A DNA stretch of 64,000 nt, taken from Prinia subflava (taxonomy: Eukaryota > Chordata > Aves > Passeriformes > Cisticolidae). Below the pieces are notes generated by a model. That model saw nothing but the letters and a program-made list of their open reading frames with translations, was not told where the DNA came from and did no database searches. Location: contig NC_086254.1 in assembly GCF_021018805.1 (NCBI RefSeq), positions 29,821,300 through 29,885,299 on the forward strand, read 5' to 3'. Positions 22,301 through 37,300 of this stretch are shown piece by piece. The position numbers were made by a program, and so were the translations under genes. The first letter of the stretch is position 1, and every line of letters starts with the position of its first letter.

Positions 22301-25300
22301 AAAATATTGCTCTTAGCATGTCCTTATTTTCAGTGATACTCTACACTGAGGGCTACACAGAACACTGAGTTATCAGAAATATCCTCCCAGTTTAGAGAGA
22401 GAATTTTGTATGCATATGATGACATCAAAGTCACCTTGAGAACCACATTCCTTTCAATTCTAAGTAATTCCACCTTACTAATAAGTAAATGCAGCATTAT
22501 CTAGTCAACACCAAAGGCCTCCTAGCTATAAAAAAACAAACTGAAAAAGTAAAAGAGAAAAAATTCTCAGAAGGCAGAGGCAGCAACAGCCCCCAAGCCA
22601 TTAAAAACTGGCTCAGAAAAACACCGCTAAATTCAGGAATGGAAACAAAGAGAGAAACCAAGATTTCCTAGAATAGATGAATACTTACTGGATTGGATAC
22701 ACATCACAGAGCATGGTAGAAAACTGTCTGCTCCATGCTCAAACCCTCTCCATCCCTCTGGGCCTGAGATGCTGTGCTGATTCCTGGCAGAGCTGTCAAG
22801 GAGTGGAAAGACCATGAGCCAGAGCTGGGACAGGGAATGCTGGCTGCTCCCCTCAAGAACACACAGCAGCAGAGACACGGAACCCCCTTCCAGCTTGAGG
22901 GTTTTGCTTTTTCCACAAGTTCTGGCCATATTCTGCAATACAGGACTCTGGAAGCAGGTTTTATAGGAAACCATGTTTTTCATGCAGCCCACGACATGCC
23001 TGGAAACTGCACCTTGCAGATTTTTCCACAAGGTCCTTCCATTCCATGAAACTGAAAAATACAAAGTCCAGTTAAAAGAAGCTGCTGCTTTCTGAGGCCT
23101 TCATTTGTACTCTGTGTTGAGCTAATTGCCTCACTGCTCAGTAGGCTTATATTAAGATTAATAGTATTTGGATGCTATTTGCTTTTTTTAGACAAAATAA
23201 TGAGATCTCTGCTGTAAGCAGGAGTTTTAGGATGATAGAGGAAAAAACTGGCACTGTGCCACACGGATGCTTTTGCTAATCAACATTTCCTTTCAGTGCG
23301 TGGCATTCTACATCCTCAGTGGCCAAGAGAATTAGATACTCAGTCCTTGAAACAAATGCAAAATCAGAATTAACCACCGCTGAATGAAGCTGACAGAGTG
23401 TTTCATTCCAAAGCAGCCGTGCTTGAACATTATAGAACTGACTGTAATCAACATGACAGGAAATTCATCCTGAGCACTGCAGTGTGGCCTGGTTCACCTT
23501 GTCGTGTTCCACAGCACACATTTCAGCTTATTTTGGCTCAGAGTGTGCACTGGACACGTCCTCTCCTGCGCAGGGTCGAGCAGGAACATGCTGTAAGTCA
23601 TCACAGCAATTGCATCTACTGAAAAAACATCTAGCTAAGCATTAACAAGAATTTGGAAAGTGAATACGAAGAGCAGCCGGTCAGACACAGTTTTGATATG
23701 ATGCAGCTTGAGACAGTTGTAGGAAAGCAGAAGCCAAGGGAAAAATGCATCAGAGGCTCAGCAGAAATTTGGAGATTATGTAGTGAAGTGAGAGGTTTGT
23801 CAGCCACGTGATGTTATGTTCAGGTAAAACCTCTCTTTAAGAACATTAAATACACCACAGTACTGCAGCAGGTTGATTAGGTATTCCTTAGCTTCTGCTC
23901 CTTGCCACTGAAGCTATGTAAAGTACTTTTAAAACATAGTCACTGGAAAAAGAACAGGAAGGAAAACTTCTGTCATTCCACAAGCTCATTGCATCAGAAC
24001 CCTCCTCAAAAGCAAAATGAAACGAAACACCAGGGTGAAGGCAGGTTTCCTCATTCTGCAGCAGCACTAAACCAGAAATCTGAGGTTTTATCTGAAAGAT
24101 GTAGTCCAGGAATCAGAGCTTGAATGATGTATTTCCTTACAGAGTCTTCAGTTCATTTCCAGACCTTAAATTTGTTCAGTCTTGTCCGTTTAAAATTGAC
24201 AAGGCTTCTTTCTTCTACAGCATCAATCACCACGCTTCAGCAGAGATGGTGTTTCTGCTCGTGGCAGAATTAAACGCTCCCAAACCACAACTGGTCTCCT
24301 TGCTCCCCTCTTTGTTTAGGACAACAGAAGAGGCAGCAGTAAAAGCCTCCACAGAGCATTTGTCCAGCTGCTTCTCAACCTCTGCAATGTTCAAAAGCTC
24401 TCAGAAAAAGCCCAGGCTGCTGCTACTGTATGATGGACACAAATCTTCATTCCGTTTGCCAAATACCCTTCCAGAAATAAACATTGAGGGGGGTGCATTT
24501 GATATTCATCACAAAAATCAACATCCAGGGCACAAGCCAACAGCTACATATTCACCTCTCCAAGCATCTTAATTCATTTCTAGCTAAGCAAGAGGATGGT
24601 CATACGCTCGTTCACTTCAACAAAATGCATAAAAACATTGTATGCCAATATTGTATTATTTTTATTCGCTTTTATTGTTTGGTATTACTCTATTTGCAGC
24701 ACTACTGTAATTATAAATATCTACAAGCACCGACAAAGCGAAGGAACTGTATCTTTGCACTGTGCAAAGAAACAGCTGTTGCCTCGAGCCATACATGGCC
24801 CAACAAGCCCATATTCCCTGCAGCTGTCAGCTCACATCCCTGCAGAGCAGCCTGTGCTCTTGTCCCACACTCGGAGGCAGCAGGGGCTCACAGCTGGCAG
24901 GACTGGTGCACAGCCTGGCATTTCTTGCCCTGTTAGTCACCAGTTTGGTCCTACAGACCAGATCTGACACTGTCTGGGTGCTCCAAGCTCAGATCTCCCT
25001 GCCACGGTTGCAGAGCCGACCCCACTCTGCTGCTGCTTCCCAAAGCTCCTCCATATACTTCACACATGTCAAATGCTGACAATTTTGTTTCCCAGCAGGA
25101 ACCCTAAAACTTAATCTCCTATTTCACTGTCTAAACCACTGAAATGAATACACCACACAACCCAAGAATTCCTGTCTGAGGGAAGCTGCAGCCACAAAGC
25201 CGTGCCAACAGTGACACATTACAGAGACTCAGGCAGTGGAAGCAGCACAGCAATAAATTGCCTATTAACCCACTGAACTAAATTGTATTTCAAGAAAATG

Positions 25301-28300
25301 TGTAGTTCTGGGCAGTCCAGAAAACCTCAAGTGAGAATGCACTTCATCCCTCAGAGATGCATTATCAAAGAGGGTTTGCAAATTTGCGTGGGCATGGCAT
25401 TAACACCTTATTAAAGGTGCCTTGAAGCCATGAATATTAAAACCCACAAACATCTAAAAACCCCCAGAGCTCTCAGCAGGACTCTAAGTGACAATTTTTC
25501 AGCTGCAGCCAAGAGTCAGAATATTCCCTTAAACTGGATCTTAAATACAGCATGTTCTTTAGATTTATAGCTGCAGACATGTAAACACACACTTATTGAG
25601 TACATACACTGCTCCATACACATTGCCAATGCCACACTGTTCCTCATGTCACCTTTCACCAACACACATGCAGAAGATACATGGAAAAACTGCCTCCACC
25701 GACTGCACATCAAACCAAAAATTCCAAATGCACCATTTTGTCTCTATTTTTTCTACCTTTTCTCCCCATCAGATTAAAAAACAATCCTCCATCCACTCAC
25801 TCTAGGTTTCCTACTGTCAGTAGTTATTTCAGGCACCCATGAAGCTTCTACACAATTTGCCATTTCCTTGGTTCTTCCAGTCCCATCTGTTTATCTGACT
25901 TAATTTTACAACTGCCTGGTACATCAATATGGGATGTTCTCCCCACTACATTTCCATTTTACACAAACTAATTCCCTGGATTTTTTTCTCCTTGCCTGCC
26001 ACACATTCCATAAGAGCACTCTGACTTCAAAAGACAATTCTCCTTGAAGTTCTGCAGGCTCAGGTGCAGGAGGACAAAAAACCTCCCCAGCTGATTGTGC
26101 TCAGTAATTGTAATGGGGCAGCAATGGCCAAAAATAACACAAATCAGGAAGCTTTCACTGGAAATTCAATACTACTGTGAGATACAAGGACACTTCTCAT
26201 TCTTATAGAAACAACAGTTCCTGGTTCTACGCCTGTCTGAAAGTGGATTTTATTTCCTGTCATCTGCTATTGTGAATGTCCAGGCCACCTCTGATCTATC
26301 CCAGCCATGGAAGATCAAACAGCAGCAGCTGTATCAAGCCCACAGTTGCTGTGCAAGATGAAGCACCATTTTAACAGAAATTCAGTGTTCAGCTGTTGAA
26401 TGACAGTATATCCCACACCTTTCAGGAAGTTAACAAGAGGAATACTTACCTTTGAAAATAAATGCTTTGTTATAGGCTGTTTAGTATCAGTTTGGGGCCA
26501 GCTGATTTTACTGACTGATAGAATTGAAGAAAATCTACCTTCTTAAGTGCTCTTTAGATTACAGTCAAAATATCACAAACCACTCCCAACATAAAGGAAT
26601 CCTAATTCATACACTTTGATTTTTTCCACTGCTACCCTAAAACCAGAGTTTGTCCATATGCTATGATCTTCAGGCTCTGTTCCAGCTTCCTCCCTTCAAG
26701 TCACCAGTGCTTCTTTGCCCTTCCCTGTTTCAATTCTCTCTCATGCCAGTAGTATCCATGCTGATGTGGAATTCCTTTCCTAAGCCATGTTCCTCAGCAG
26801 GGTCCCTCAGTTAAACAGCCTTGCTGAAAACGATGACAAGAGCTGGATCACAGGGGTTTGACATGCAGAGTAGTCTGAGCATCGGCCCACAAGACTCCAA
26901 CACACTGAGTTTATGCATGTTTTGACAATTTGCCATTTCATGAGGGACAGCATTAACTGGATTAGTAAACAACTGCAGCTCTTTAGACCACAAAAGTTGC
27001 TTTTCAGAAAGACACAGATCATTGCTATCACAATGAAAGTCTTTGCAAGTAAATAAAATACAAAAAACATCCAGAGTAATTTCCAAATTAGGTATTTTCA
27101 CCTCTTAAAATGTAGCCCGTTTTATTTCTGTCAGAAGCCCCTCTCCCCATCCAACAGCCTTGGCTAGATGAGGACAGTGAAGTACACAACCCATCTTCTA
27201 TCCAAACACACTCTCTCATCTAAGTCTAAGGAAACTTAGAGCACAAGAGGAAAAACTCAAAGTACCAAAGATTCTGGAAAAGATACCTCAAGAGAGCAAA
27301 GCCTACAATGAGTAGATATGTAAAATTAGGTTGTTTTAAGTTATTTTCTCATTTCAGACCTTGCCTGAGTAAGTGTTTTGGTTTTTTAATACATTTAATT
27401 GCTACAAGTTTTAGATCCTTTTAGTAAAATGCTTATTAGCACTACAAAGAAAAACCCAGGCTTATCAATACCGTGAGAACATCAAAGACTCAAACAAAAC
27501 TGATAAGTAGATCTGGCCTGCCTTATCTGTAACCAGCATCTTCCACTGTTTATTAACCCTCTACAAGGGCAGAACAATGGAACGCTGTAATCAGGCAACA
27601 TCCCTCACTGAGGTTTGAGAGCTGACACGAATATCAATTGTGCCTCATGCTCACTGCTGGAGTGGCATTTCTTGCAACTCTGCTTAGACTGCTACGGCAC
27701 TGAGGCCACCTTGTCTGGCAGAATGACAAAAATGACGACCTAAACAGATATTTAGTAAGATCATAATATTTAAATAGGATCATTCATTATTTTCTAATGT
27801 AGCGAAGAACTGTATTTAAACCTAACAGCAAGCAAGCAGCCTGTCCCATTGCCATCAGCAGGATTACTATCATTAACAAAGCAACTCAGCCAGCAAAACA
27901 CTTCATTTTCAGGGCTACATTTCTACCTCTGCCAGAGTTACAAATTTCAAGTAACATTCTCCACCAAAAGGATATTTTCCAAACAAAAATCCCCCACGAC
28001 TGTCACAACGTTTCAGCTAATGCATTAGAAATTTTAATTTCATGTTGTCATTACGGATTTCTCAGTTTCACAGTCTCAAACTGACTCAAAATTATGAATT
28101 GTTCTGGGCCTTTAAAATATTATCGTGCAGCATTTTGCTACCTATTTACTGCAAACAGCAGTATGTCTATCATTTATGTATTTTTTTTTTACATACACAT
28201 AGGTGCCCTTCTTTAAGCAAGAAAAAACCCCAAAACCTGAACCAAGACTTCCACAGAAAACAAATCAGTTGCCAAACAAGATTTGGTTTCATGACATCAT

Positions 28301-31300
28301 CTGTATCCATGTCTAAAAGTGTTTTTTCTGACTCAGTCATAAGACTGATGCTATGCTTGAAGAAATTCAGTCACAAGGCATCGAGAAAGTCCAATATAAA
28401 CACAGGCAAAGAAAACACTCAAAATGAATTCTATCTGGGAACAATGTTGCCGAGCTGTCAGAGGATGAGGTTTGCCATGAGAGTAAACAGAGCCTGCAAT
28501 TGCTGCAGAGCTCAGTCTCCTTCCAGGAGATTCTGTCCTCCACATCCCCTCCCATCCCACCCGCAGCAGCTGCTCATCACCAGCAGAGGTGCAGAGAAGC
28601 CCTTAATGTGCCGCCGAGGGGCAGTTTAGCAGATGGCAGAGTGACATACAACCACGGTCATTAATTAAACTCCTCGCTAGTCCCACATCGTGCTGCAGAG
28701 AGAACTTCCATGGAGAAGGCACGTTTTGGATAAGCAGCTGTAAACAGCTGGCTGCACAGCCTGGAATGCTGGGCACAGCACGGGGGCTCAGCTCAGGCCC
28801 AGGCTGTTTGAGGGTCCTGCCCTCCCTGTTCAAAGGAGCAGCAGAGGAAACACAAATCATTGTCTTTCACTACCAGCACCACTTACGCTGCACCACAGAA
28901 GCTGTGGGTAAGTGGCTGTTAAAGGATGGTGAGCAGAAGATCTGGCTTAAACTGCTTCCCCTAAACAAGAGGGGCTTAGGAGGCAGATGAAGGACACCTA
29001 ACCATCAGGAAAATAACAAAAAACCCAAGCAATATAAAAAACCTCAGCTAATTATGGCAAAGGGAGGTTATTTTTTTAAAAAAAGGGCATGTTATAACAA
29101 AATCAAGTATGTGTTAGGCAAGTCTATTTTTCTTTAAGAAGTAAAGAGCTCTGGGCTTTCCAGGTGCATTGAAACATTTGGACTGAACATCAGAACAGAT
29201 TTGCACTCTCCAGATATGACACCACTTTCTTACCCATTTTACTCCAAGTGTAAAGACAACTAGAACTAGATAACCTAGAACCTGAAGTAAAGGTAACACC
29301 TGGAATCAAGTGTAAAGGTAACAACCTGGAATTATCTCCCTTGGAAGAAATCCATAGATTAGGAGTCCAGGATGAGCGTTTGGCGAGCCGATTGTTTTGG
29401 CAGCCCCAGCAAGAGGCACTCACCTCCAGCTTCTTCTCCTTCTCGGTGAGCACATCCTTCTGGTTCTGGGTGTACTCGATGAGCATCCGTGCCAGCTGGC
29501 GCCGGTCCTCCAGCTCAGCCGCCAGCCGCCCGTTGTACTCGGCCAGCAGCAGACACGCCTCGTCCACCGTCTTCGACAGCCGCTCCGCAGCCTCTTTGTC
29601 TGCGTGCAAAAGCGTCGGGTGATTTAGAGGACAAAGTTTAAAACTTCCAATTGTTGACAGAAGGGCTGCGATTCATGAGCCGCAGGCACAATAACATCTT
29701 GTTCGTAAATATGCTTCTGGCTTGACAGGAAAATAAGGGCTGTTATCACAGGAAATAGGACATACACCCTTCGTGGGCTGTATTTTAGATACTGACATAA
29801 CTGACTGCATTTAATCCTTGCAGAGATGTCAGTGAAAGCGGGGATATAAATCTATCAATAGTAAGCCTCTATGAACAGGTTAATTAAAATGCTAGGAAGT
29901 ATCTTCAGGTAAACAAATCAGGTGACTTCTATATTTAAACACAGTGTGCTCTTGTTAATTCCTCTTATATGTGAGTAATTTCAAATACGTTGACACAAAT
30001 CTAAGAATTGCACACAGTCCAGTTGGACACTGTAAGAATATATTATGAACAGCCAAATAAGTGATAATTCATAATGAGTTCTAAATTAAAACTACCTCCA
30101 GGAACAAGAGTCAAATCAGTTCAACCTCTAAATGCTTCTATTAAAATTACTTTTCAAATGCAATTGCAAAAGCTAATTTGAACAAAGACTGACAGATTAA
30201 CGGGGGTGGTATTTGCCTTTCCCATAGCAATCAAGGAGTATGTTTTAACTCAGCAGTCTAGTAGAACTCAAAAATATATCAATCAAGGACTATGTATGTA
30301 TTCAGCACAGTCTGATAAAATTTCAAGATATCTTAACAGCTGAGGTGTTCAAAAGCAAACATATCCACTTGAGAATTCTGGCCCAATTTTCTTCATATTC
30401 TTGCAAAATGCTGATGATGCTGTCAAAGTAAAAAATCCTCAGTCCAAGCCAAAAAAAGAGAAGCAGCTATGTAAGTTTAATCTTCTGTGTAACTTCACAG
30501 GATTGCTATCTGTTAATTACCCCGGAACTACAAAGCAAGGACACAAAAGCAGGAATTCACTCCACCATATGTTGTGATTATTAAAAAACCCACACTTTGA
30601 TTTCTAAGTTATTCTTTAGACCCACGTTCATTCATCTTCCAGTCTCATACCTGTAATTTTCTCCAGTAATGAAACATCTTGAACTTCCTGAGGCAGGGAA
30701 GCAATTTTTTGCCGCACTGTCGCATCTCCTGACGCTGCATTTTCCAGGTCTTGTAGGGCTTTGATCAAATCCTCGGTCTACAAATGAGCCAACAGTAAAA
30801 CCAGGTAACCTTAACCACATCCACTTCCCAGAGATGTGGTCACTGCAGAGGAACTCACCCACCTCTGAAAGGCACCATTTGGGGAACATTTTCTTCAAGT
30901 AATTTTAAATCTAACACAAGGAGCATTCATTGAATTTACACTAATCCCAGTGTTTAGCTCTTCCTGCATAATTAGAGCAAGGTCATCCTTTCCAACACTG
31001 CAGTGGGAAACTTCTCAGTCCAATTAAGAAAAGTGATCCTTTAAGACATAGCTGAGAAGGACATGACCACACCAGTCTGAGAGAACCATCAGCCCTGTGT
31101 GCTGCCTCAAGCTGGGACTGAATCTTCCACCCAAGCATCCCTGACAGTCTCTTTGCCTCCCTGGAGTGTACAGGCACCTTTTTGTTCTGCTCCAAAGCTG
31201 AATTCTGACAGAGCAAAACCAGCCAACACTAAATTTCCATCAGTCCAAACAAAACTGTGTTAGATTTCCATCATGACAAGGTTTAGTATTCTGTAACTTG

Positions 31301-34300
31301 TTGCTGACTTAAACTCTGGTGATGATAAAAGCTCTTGCTTATAAAGCACACTTTGTAATCTCCTGATTTTGCACACCCATGGCTGTCCTCACACAGCTTT
31401 CTGCAGCTGAACTGGGCTCCTCAGTGTTACCTCAGCTGGCTTTAGTGCACTGGGGAAAGATGTGCCAGTTTGAATTAATTCACTCAAAATGCATCCGAAC
31501 TTTAAAAGGACACGGATGAAGACAGCTCCAGGAGGACCATCCCTGACATGTTGTATTTCCTCCTTGTTCGAAAATATTTAAACGGAGAAACTCCCTGAAC
31601 AGGAAGAACAAAGTGTTGCTTTCTTGTTTTAAAAATCCTGAAGCAGGGGAGGTTTTTCAAACAGAACACTAGGCCCATAAACACAAGCACTGATTTTTAA
31701 ACTACAGTTCAATAGTTTGAAAGCTAATGAAAACATGGACAATTTTTAAATAAATATTTTCTTAATCTGAAAAACAAAGAGGTCCATTACCTAATGTTTA
31801 CTACTTCCTTGCAAACTGCAAATGTTTTCCAACACTGATAGTGTTTATAATCAAGAGAAACCATAAGCTGCAAGGCATCTGGAGGTAAAAACAACAAAAT
31901 TTTTACTTATTTCCTTGACAACTGTTATTTATTTTTATTTTGCAATGTTTACAGTTTACCAGATGGATGGTGTAATTTTTTATCCCCTTCAAATAGACTC
32001 TGGGTTAACAGATGTTAATTCTTTAGCCTCAAATGGCTGCAATGATTTTCTATTTCATTCCAAATATTTCCACACCAGTAACATGGAGCCTCTGAAGTCT
32101 TCAGTGCTGGTTTTCCTACCAGCTCCACACAAACATAACAAATGTGGTTTTTAATAAATTATGTAAATATATGGCCTACAAAAGAAAATTACGTATTAAC
32201 TGTTCGCAGGTCTAGGTTTTAGAGGTTACACATTGATTTTAAAAAGAATTTAAAATATGGCCTGTTTTTCTAGCAGTCCTTTGAGATTCCATCCTGGCAG
32301 CACTACTCAGACCTTGAGTTAGACTACCTGGAATTACTCAGAAGTGACAAACTATTGCAGTAAGAAAAAGGAATCTGTTGCACTTCACATGGACTTCTCA
32401 ACCCCAAATTGCATCTCGCCACTAAACTCATTTCACTTGTTGTCAGCTCCACCTTGTGGCTGTGACACTGGGGAGGTGGCCGTGACACTGGGGAGGTGGC
32501 CATATGGCTTCCAGAGCTCCTCCCAGGCTCAACCCATTCCACTTACCAGCAGTGGCCCAGCACTGGGGTCTTGGGGTGAGTAGCTCCCAGGGTAATCATC
32601 ATCTTCCTCCTCCTGTATTTGCTGAAAAGTTCGCTTTAAAGACTTCTTCTCCTCTGCAACTGAAGACACAGAAACAACTCATTTGCATGCTAGATCTGCC
32701 CACCTTAACTATCTCTACTTCAAAGAATTACACCAGATGGATGCTCTGATGATTAAGCCCTCTAGGGAATGACCACAGCTGGACTTTATGCTGGCATCGT
32801 ATTCTAAACACTCAAATGCAAAACAGTAATAAAAGATTGATTTTTCCCCCCCATGTATCTCTGTACATGCCAGCCTGAGGTTACACGAGCAATGTGCACT
32901 TCATATGAGTTTGTGTCTCCCACAATGGTAGGAGAAAGTAGAAAAGGTAAATAAATGTGCTATTTGTCAATGAAGGAAAGATTCCAACCCTGCTCTGATG
33001 CTCTGGCTAACACTCTACAGGTGAGGATTTCTACCATTCTAGAAATGAAGCCCTAATGAGAAGGTACACAAGGACAAAAGAACTTCAAGTTGTCTTTCTG
33101 CATGAACTGTATGCTCACTGTGGTCTCACAATCAACACAGTAATTGCTGGTTATTCAACCTTCCACTCTTTCATCACAAAACATCAGGACAGTTCTGTGA
33201 AACTACAACTCCAAGATATGACAGCAACAACAGCAATGGGCAAAGCATGAACTGATCTCCAAGCAGGTCACCTGCAACACTTCAGAAACAGGGATGTCAT
33301 TAAGCAAGACAGCATTTGTTAAATGAACCTCAGCACGGCAAACATTAGCTTGAAAGGGAAAAGGCAGTTTATTTAAATGAGTCAGAAGTCTTAATGAAGC
33401 CTTTGATCCAGCCACAGAACCTTCAAAAAAAGGCAGATGACTTTCTAGACTTGCCACCAAAGATAATAAGATATGGGGTAATTTGTAAGAAATCTTTGGA
33501 CAGTGTTAAGAACATCTGTTCAGTGGAATCAAGGTCTTGCCAAGATAATCATGGAGTTCAAGAACAGACTCTGTATATACTTTGATTCACAGGAAAATCC
33601 AAGATCACTCAATTAAGAATAAAACCAGACTGTCCCATTCTAATGAGGAACCAAACAGAAAGATCTGCCCTTAAATGCAGAGTTTTGCCTGCCTTGTCAA
33701 GTGGGACATATGAAAAAACTTCACTGTAATGGAGAGGAATCAGAGGAGCTGTTACATCCTGCTCATTGGGGAAAGAGCTGAACGACCATCCCAAGGCAGA
33801 CACAAACACACCTGTCAGAGAACAGACTCACTCAGTGGAAGGCAAAACAGCACACAAAAGCTACCCCAAACCAAAGCAACTGTTGATGTTTGATAGAGCA
33901 AAGTTACCTAGGCTAGAAAAAGGACAGCTAATTATTGCATGTATCCAACTGATGTATGAGTGCTTGACAACCTGACTGACAAGTCAGCGAGGCACCAGAT
34001 CAACAAGGAAAACAGCTGCTGCCCACTGAGATCTGCAAGAAAACATGAGCTGGGTTGAACAGGAGATGAGCAGATGATAAAGTGGCCAAAGAGAGCATTT
34101 AAAATTATCCAGCCCAACACAACAGGTCATCAGTATTTATCACTTGTATGTACTTATCATAAAATAATTAACCAACAGAGGATAAACACGAGCCAACCAA
34201 CAGAAGAATGCACAACCACAGCGATCACACAAGTGAAATTAAATTGAGAGCTGAGATTCAAATTGCTGAAGAGTTATTCCTGCTGTGTTGCCAACTGGCC

Positions 34301-37300
34301 TACCACAAGATACAACATTACACTTGCTCACCACTCTGACACAGAGGATTCAAAATTCATTGTGTATTCTATGTGAACAAGGCCAAGTGATCTGACTGGA
34401 ACTGCTCTGAAGTCAGTGGTGATGAGCACCTGCAAACCTAAGCAGCAGTCACTGGAGAGTTCTAGAAACACTGTCTCAATTTCATCAAAACAGAAAAAAA
34501 CCCCTATGCTTATTTGCAAACCCAAGAGCATATGGAGCGAAAGGACCCCTGAAAGAGAACAGAAGCACAGAATATAACACACCCTGCCTGGGTAACTTAC
34601 AGAATCTGCCAGCCAGGAGCAATTTAACCATCACAGGCTACACTAGTAGAAAAGCGTGTCAAATCCAGCCAGAGAAGGGGAAAACAAGCACTGACAACAT
34701 CCAGAACTGATCAGAATGTAATACATATCCAAAACAATCAAGATAGCCTTGTAGAATACAGACAGCTTTTTCTGTGAAAATCAAGAGCCCACCTTGATAT
34801 GGGCATAAAGAAGACAGAGAAACCCCAATGAAGTCTCCTGCTCTGCTGTGCTCTTCACAGAAACTGAACTACTCCCTAAAAGCCTCCAAAGGGCAAAACA
34901 CTCTCCTTTTCTCCAAAACAACAGATAACTACTCTACTACAGATAACAGCTTTGAAGGACACTCCAGGATGTTGTTACCTTGCTGTTGCAGAGTCCACAA
35001 ACATTGGAAAAAGTAATTCTGCACCAACTTTTATGCTACAAACCATCTCCACTGGCTTGAGGAAGGTTACAGTGCCAAAGGCCTTGCTGACAACTATGAG
35101 CTTCCCCTGTTAGCTGGACACCTGAGGAATCTTCTCAGCTCAGGTGCTCACATTTTTGTTCTTGGCTGCTGATGCCTGTTCAGATGTAAACAGGTTTCTA
35201 ATGAGCCAGCACCCCTCCAAATGTTCCAAACCCTTCTCTCTTTGGGGGTAGATTACTTCTGGTCCCTTAAGTTCTCGTTACAATAGATATTTGTTGGCCT
35301 CTCCTAGGGTGAGCACAATTGGAGTTGAGCTGCTCTAAAATCATATCTAGCCCTGTGTCCAGTTGCTTTTATTTCAGCTACCTTCAGAAGCCTCCCTGCC
35401 TCTCCTCTCTGTTTTCGATATTTTAATACAGGTCTGACTTTCTGTGCCAGAATTTGCAACATAAACACAATGAAAGCAGTCAGGGAGCAGCTTAGTTCTG
35501 TGTTAAGAGTGACACACTCCTACATCACAGCACATTCAAGGACCTTCTTCAACTGCTTGTTACAAAGACAACAAAAAGAAAACACATCAGCTATATCGGT
35601 TGTATTGCCTAAAGGGTTTCACATCAAATCTTTAAGACCTAGTTTTTCCAGTCTTTGAGAGAAATGGGTGTTTTTTCTCTTCCCTATTGCTTGTGAAAAG
35701 AAACATTCTAATAAAAATGAGATTAATGAGTAAGCAAATGCAAGCTTAATGAATACATTTAGAGATAAAACAATATATCAATATTCAAAAGCTCATTTCC
35801 ATGCATATGCATATCTCCTTAAGGAATCCGAAAGAGTAAAATCTGGTAGTCAGCTGCACCACTGAGCAGTGAATCCAGGGAATACAATGCTTAGAAAGGG
35901 CTGGTTGTCTTACCCCTCTGTCTCTCTGAGGGGAAATCAGCTCTGCTCCTCAGCAGGCACTCAGCATGTGCAGACAACTGAATTTCTGTGCATTACCCAA
36001 GGCCTTGCTATTCACAAAACAAGAAACAAACTGTACCACTGAAACTCTCACTAATGAGCTTTAAAGATGTATTTCCTCACTGACAGAGGACTCCATTGCA
36101 CTTTGGCAAGTCTCACAACTCTACGTGGTGCCCTCAAGACAAGCAGAGCCATCCTTCTCAGAGAGGTGCATCCACCAGCCCAGGAATTTAAGACACTGCA
36201 GTAAGAAAAATAACAGGGAACGACCTGCACTGACCTGCTGCCATACCTTCATACCTCGGGCTGAAGAAAAGAATAGTTGTTATCACAGCACCAGGTGCCC
36301 TTAAGGAGCTCCAGCATTTTAACAGCACAGCTTGCACAAATCTACAGACACTAACATTGCCTATTTCTCAGCTGTGCCTACCTCGGGAGTCCACAAACCC
36401 AGAATGGCTTTGGAGGAGCACTGGACTATGGTTTTTCCACATTTACAACAACTTTTCTATCTGTAAACCAGGACGCCTTAATCTCCATCTTGCTTATGTT
36501 CACGAGTTTGAAAATGGAATACAGTAACCACCAAAAAGCTTTCTGCAACGCACCAGAAACTCAAACACCAATTTATCTCAGAAATCCATAAAAACTCCAG
36601 GTGAAACTAGCTCTTACCATCAAGAAGCTAATTTACACACATGCCAGTCAAAGCAAGGAAAAAACCCACAAGATAACTCTACTGAATTTTTCAAATTTCT
36701 TTTTGACCATAACATACACACCCATGAAAAGGCCTGAACTTTCCTTCAAATAGAAGATACTACATTAGTATCTCTAATTACCAAGGCAAAAACTAAATTG
36801 CTTGCCAAGTGAAGCTGTGCACACAGCAGTTCTTGAAGGGTTTGTATTCCTTCACTCTGCTTCCCACAAAGCTCTGTTACTCTTAGGAAGTTTGATTTTG
36901 TACAAACGTTTTTAAGTTGAGGAGACAACAGTAGCAGAAGTGGTTGACACCATCAGCAAAAGAGAAAGAACACTGAGCCACAGCTGGTTGCCAAATGACC
37001 AGGAAATAACAGATGATATCAATTATCATTGCCTTTAGATTCAGAGTTAAACACTTGTGAAACACTTACCCAGGTATACTAAATTAAAGCTTCAAATCCT
37101 CAATTAATCAGGCCAGGGTTATCAGGAGTGTAAATTCTGGCCTCTGATAACACACAAGTGCCTCATTCATTGCACCCAGACAAGAGGAACCTCGACACGA
37201 CCCAGTTCATGCAGAGAACTGTTCACCTTCACCCCTCAGAGCACAGACTCCCTCTGTTTCCATAGAGATGGGACAATCCCTTTTGTCAGGGCAGTTAGCT

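Noticed and set aside
28042..28629. 195-codon + strand open frame in RPRD1B intron 6
   Set aside because: No recognisable domain, AT-rich low-complexity translation and no splice or promoter context.
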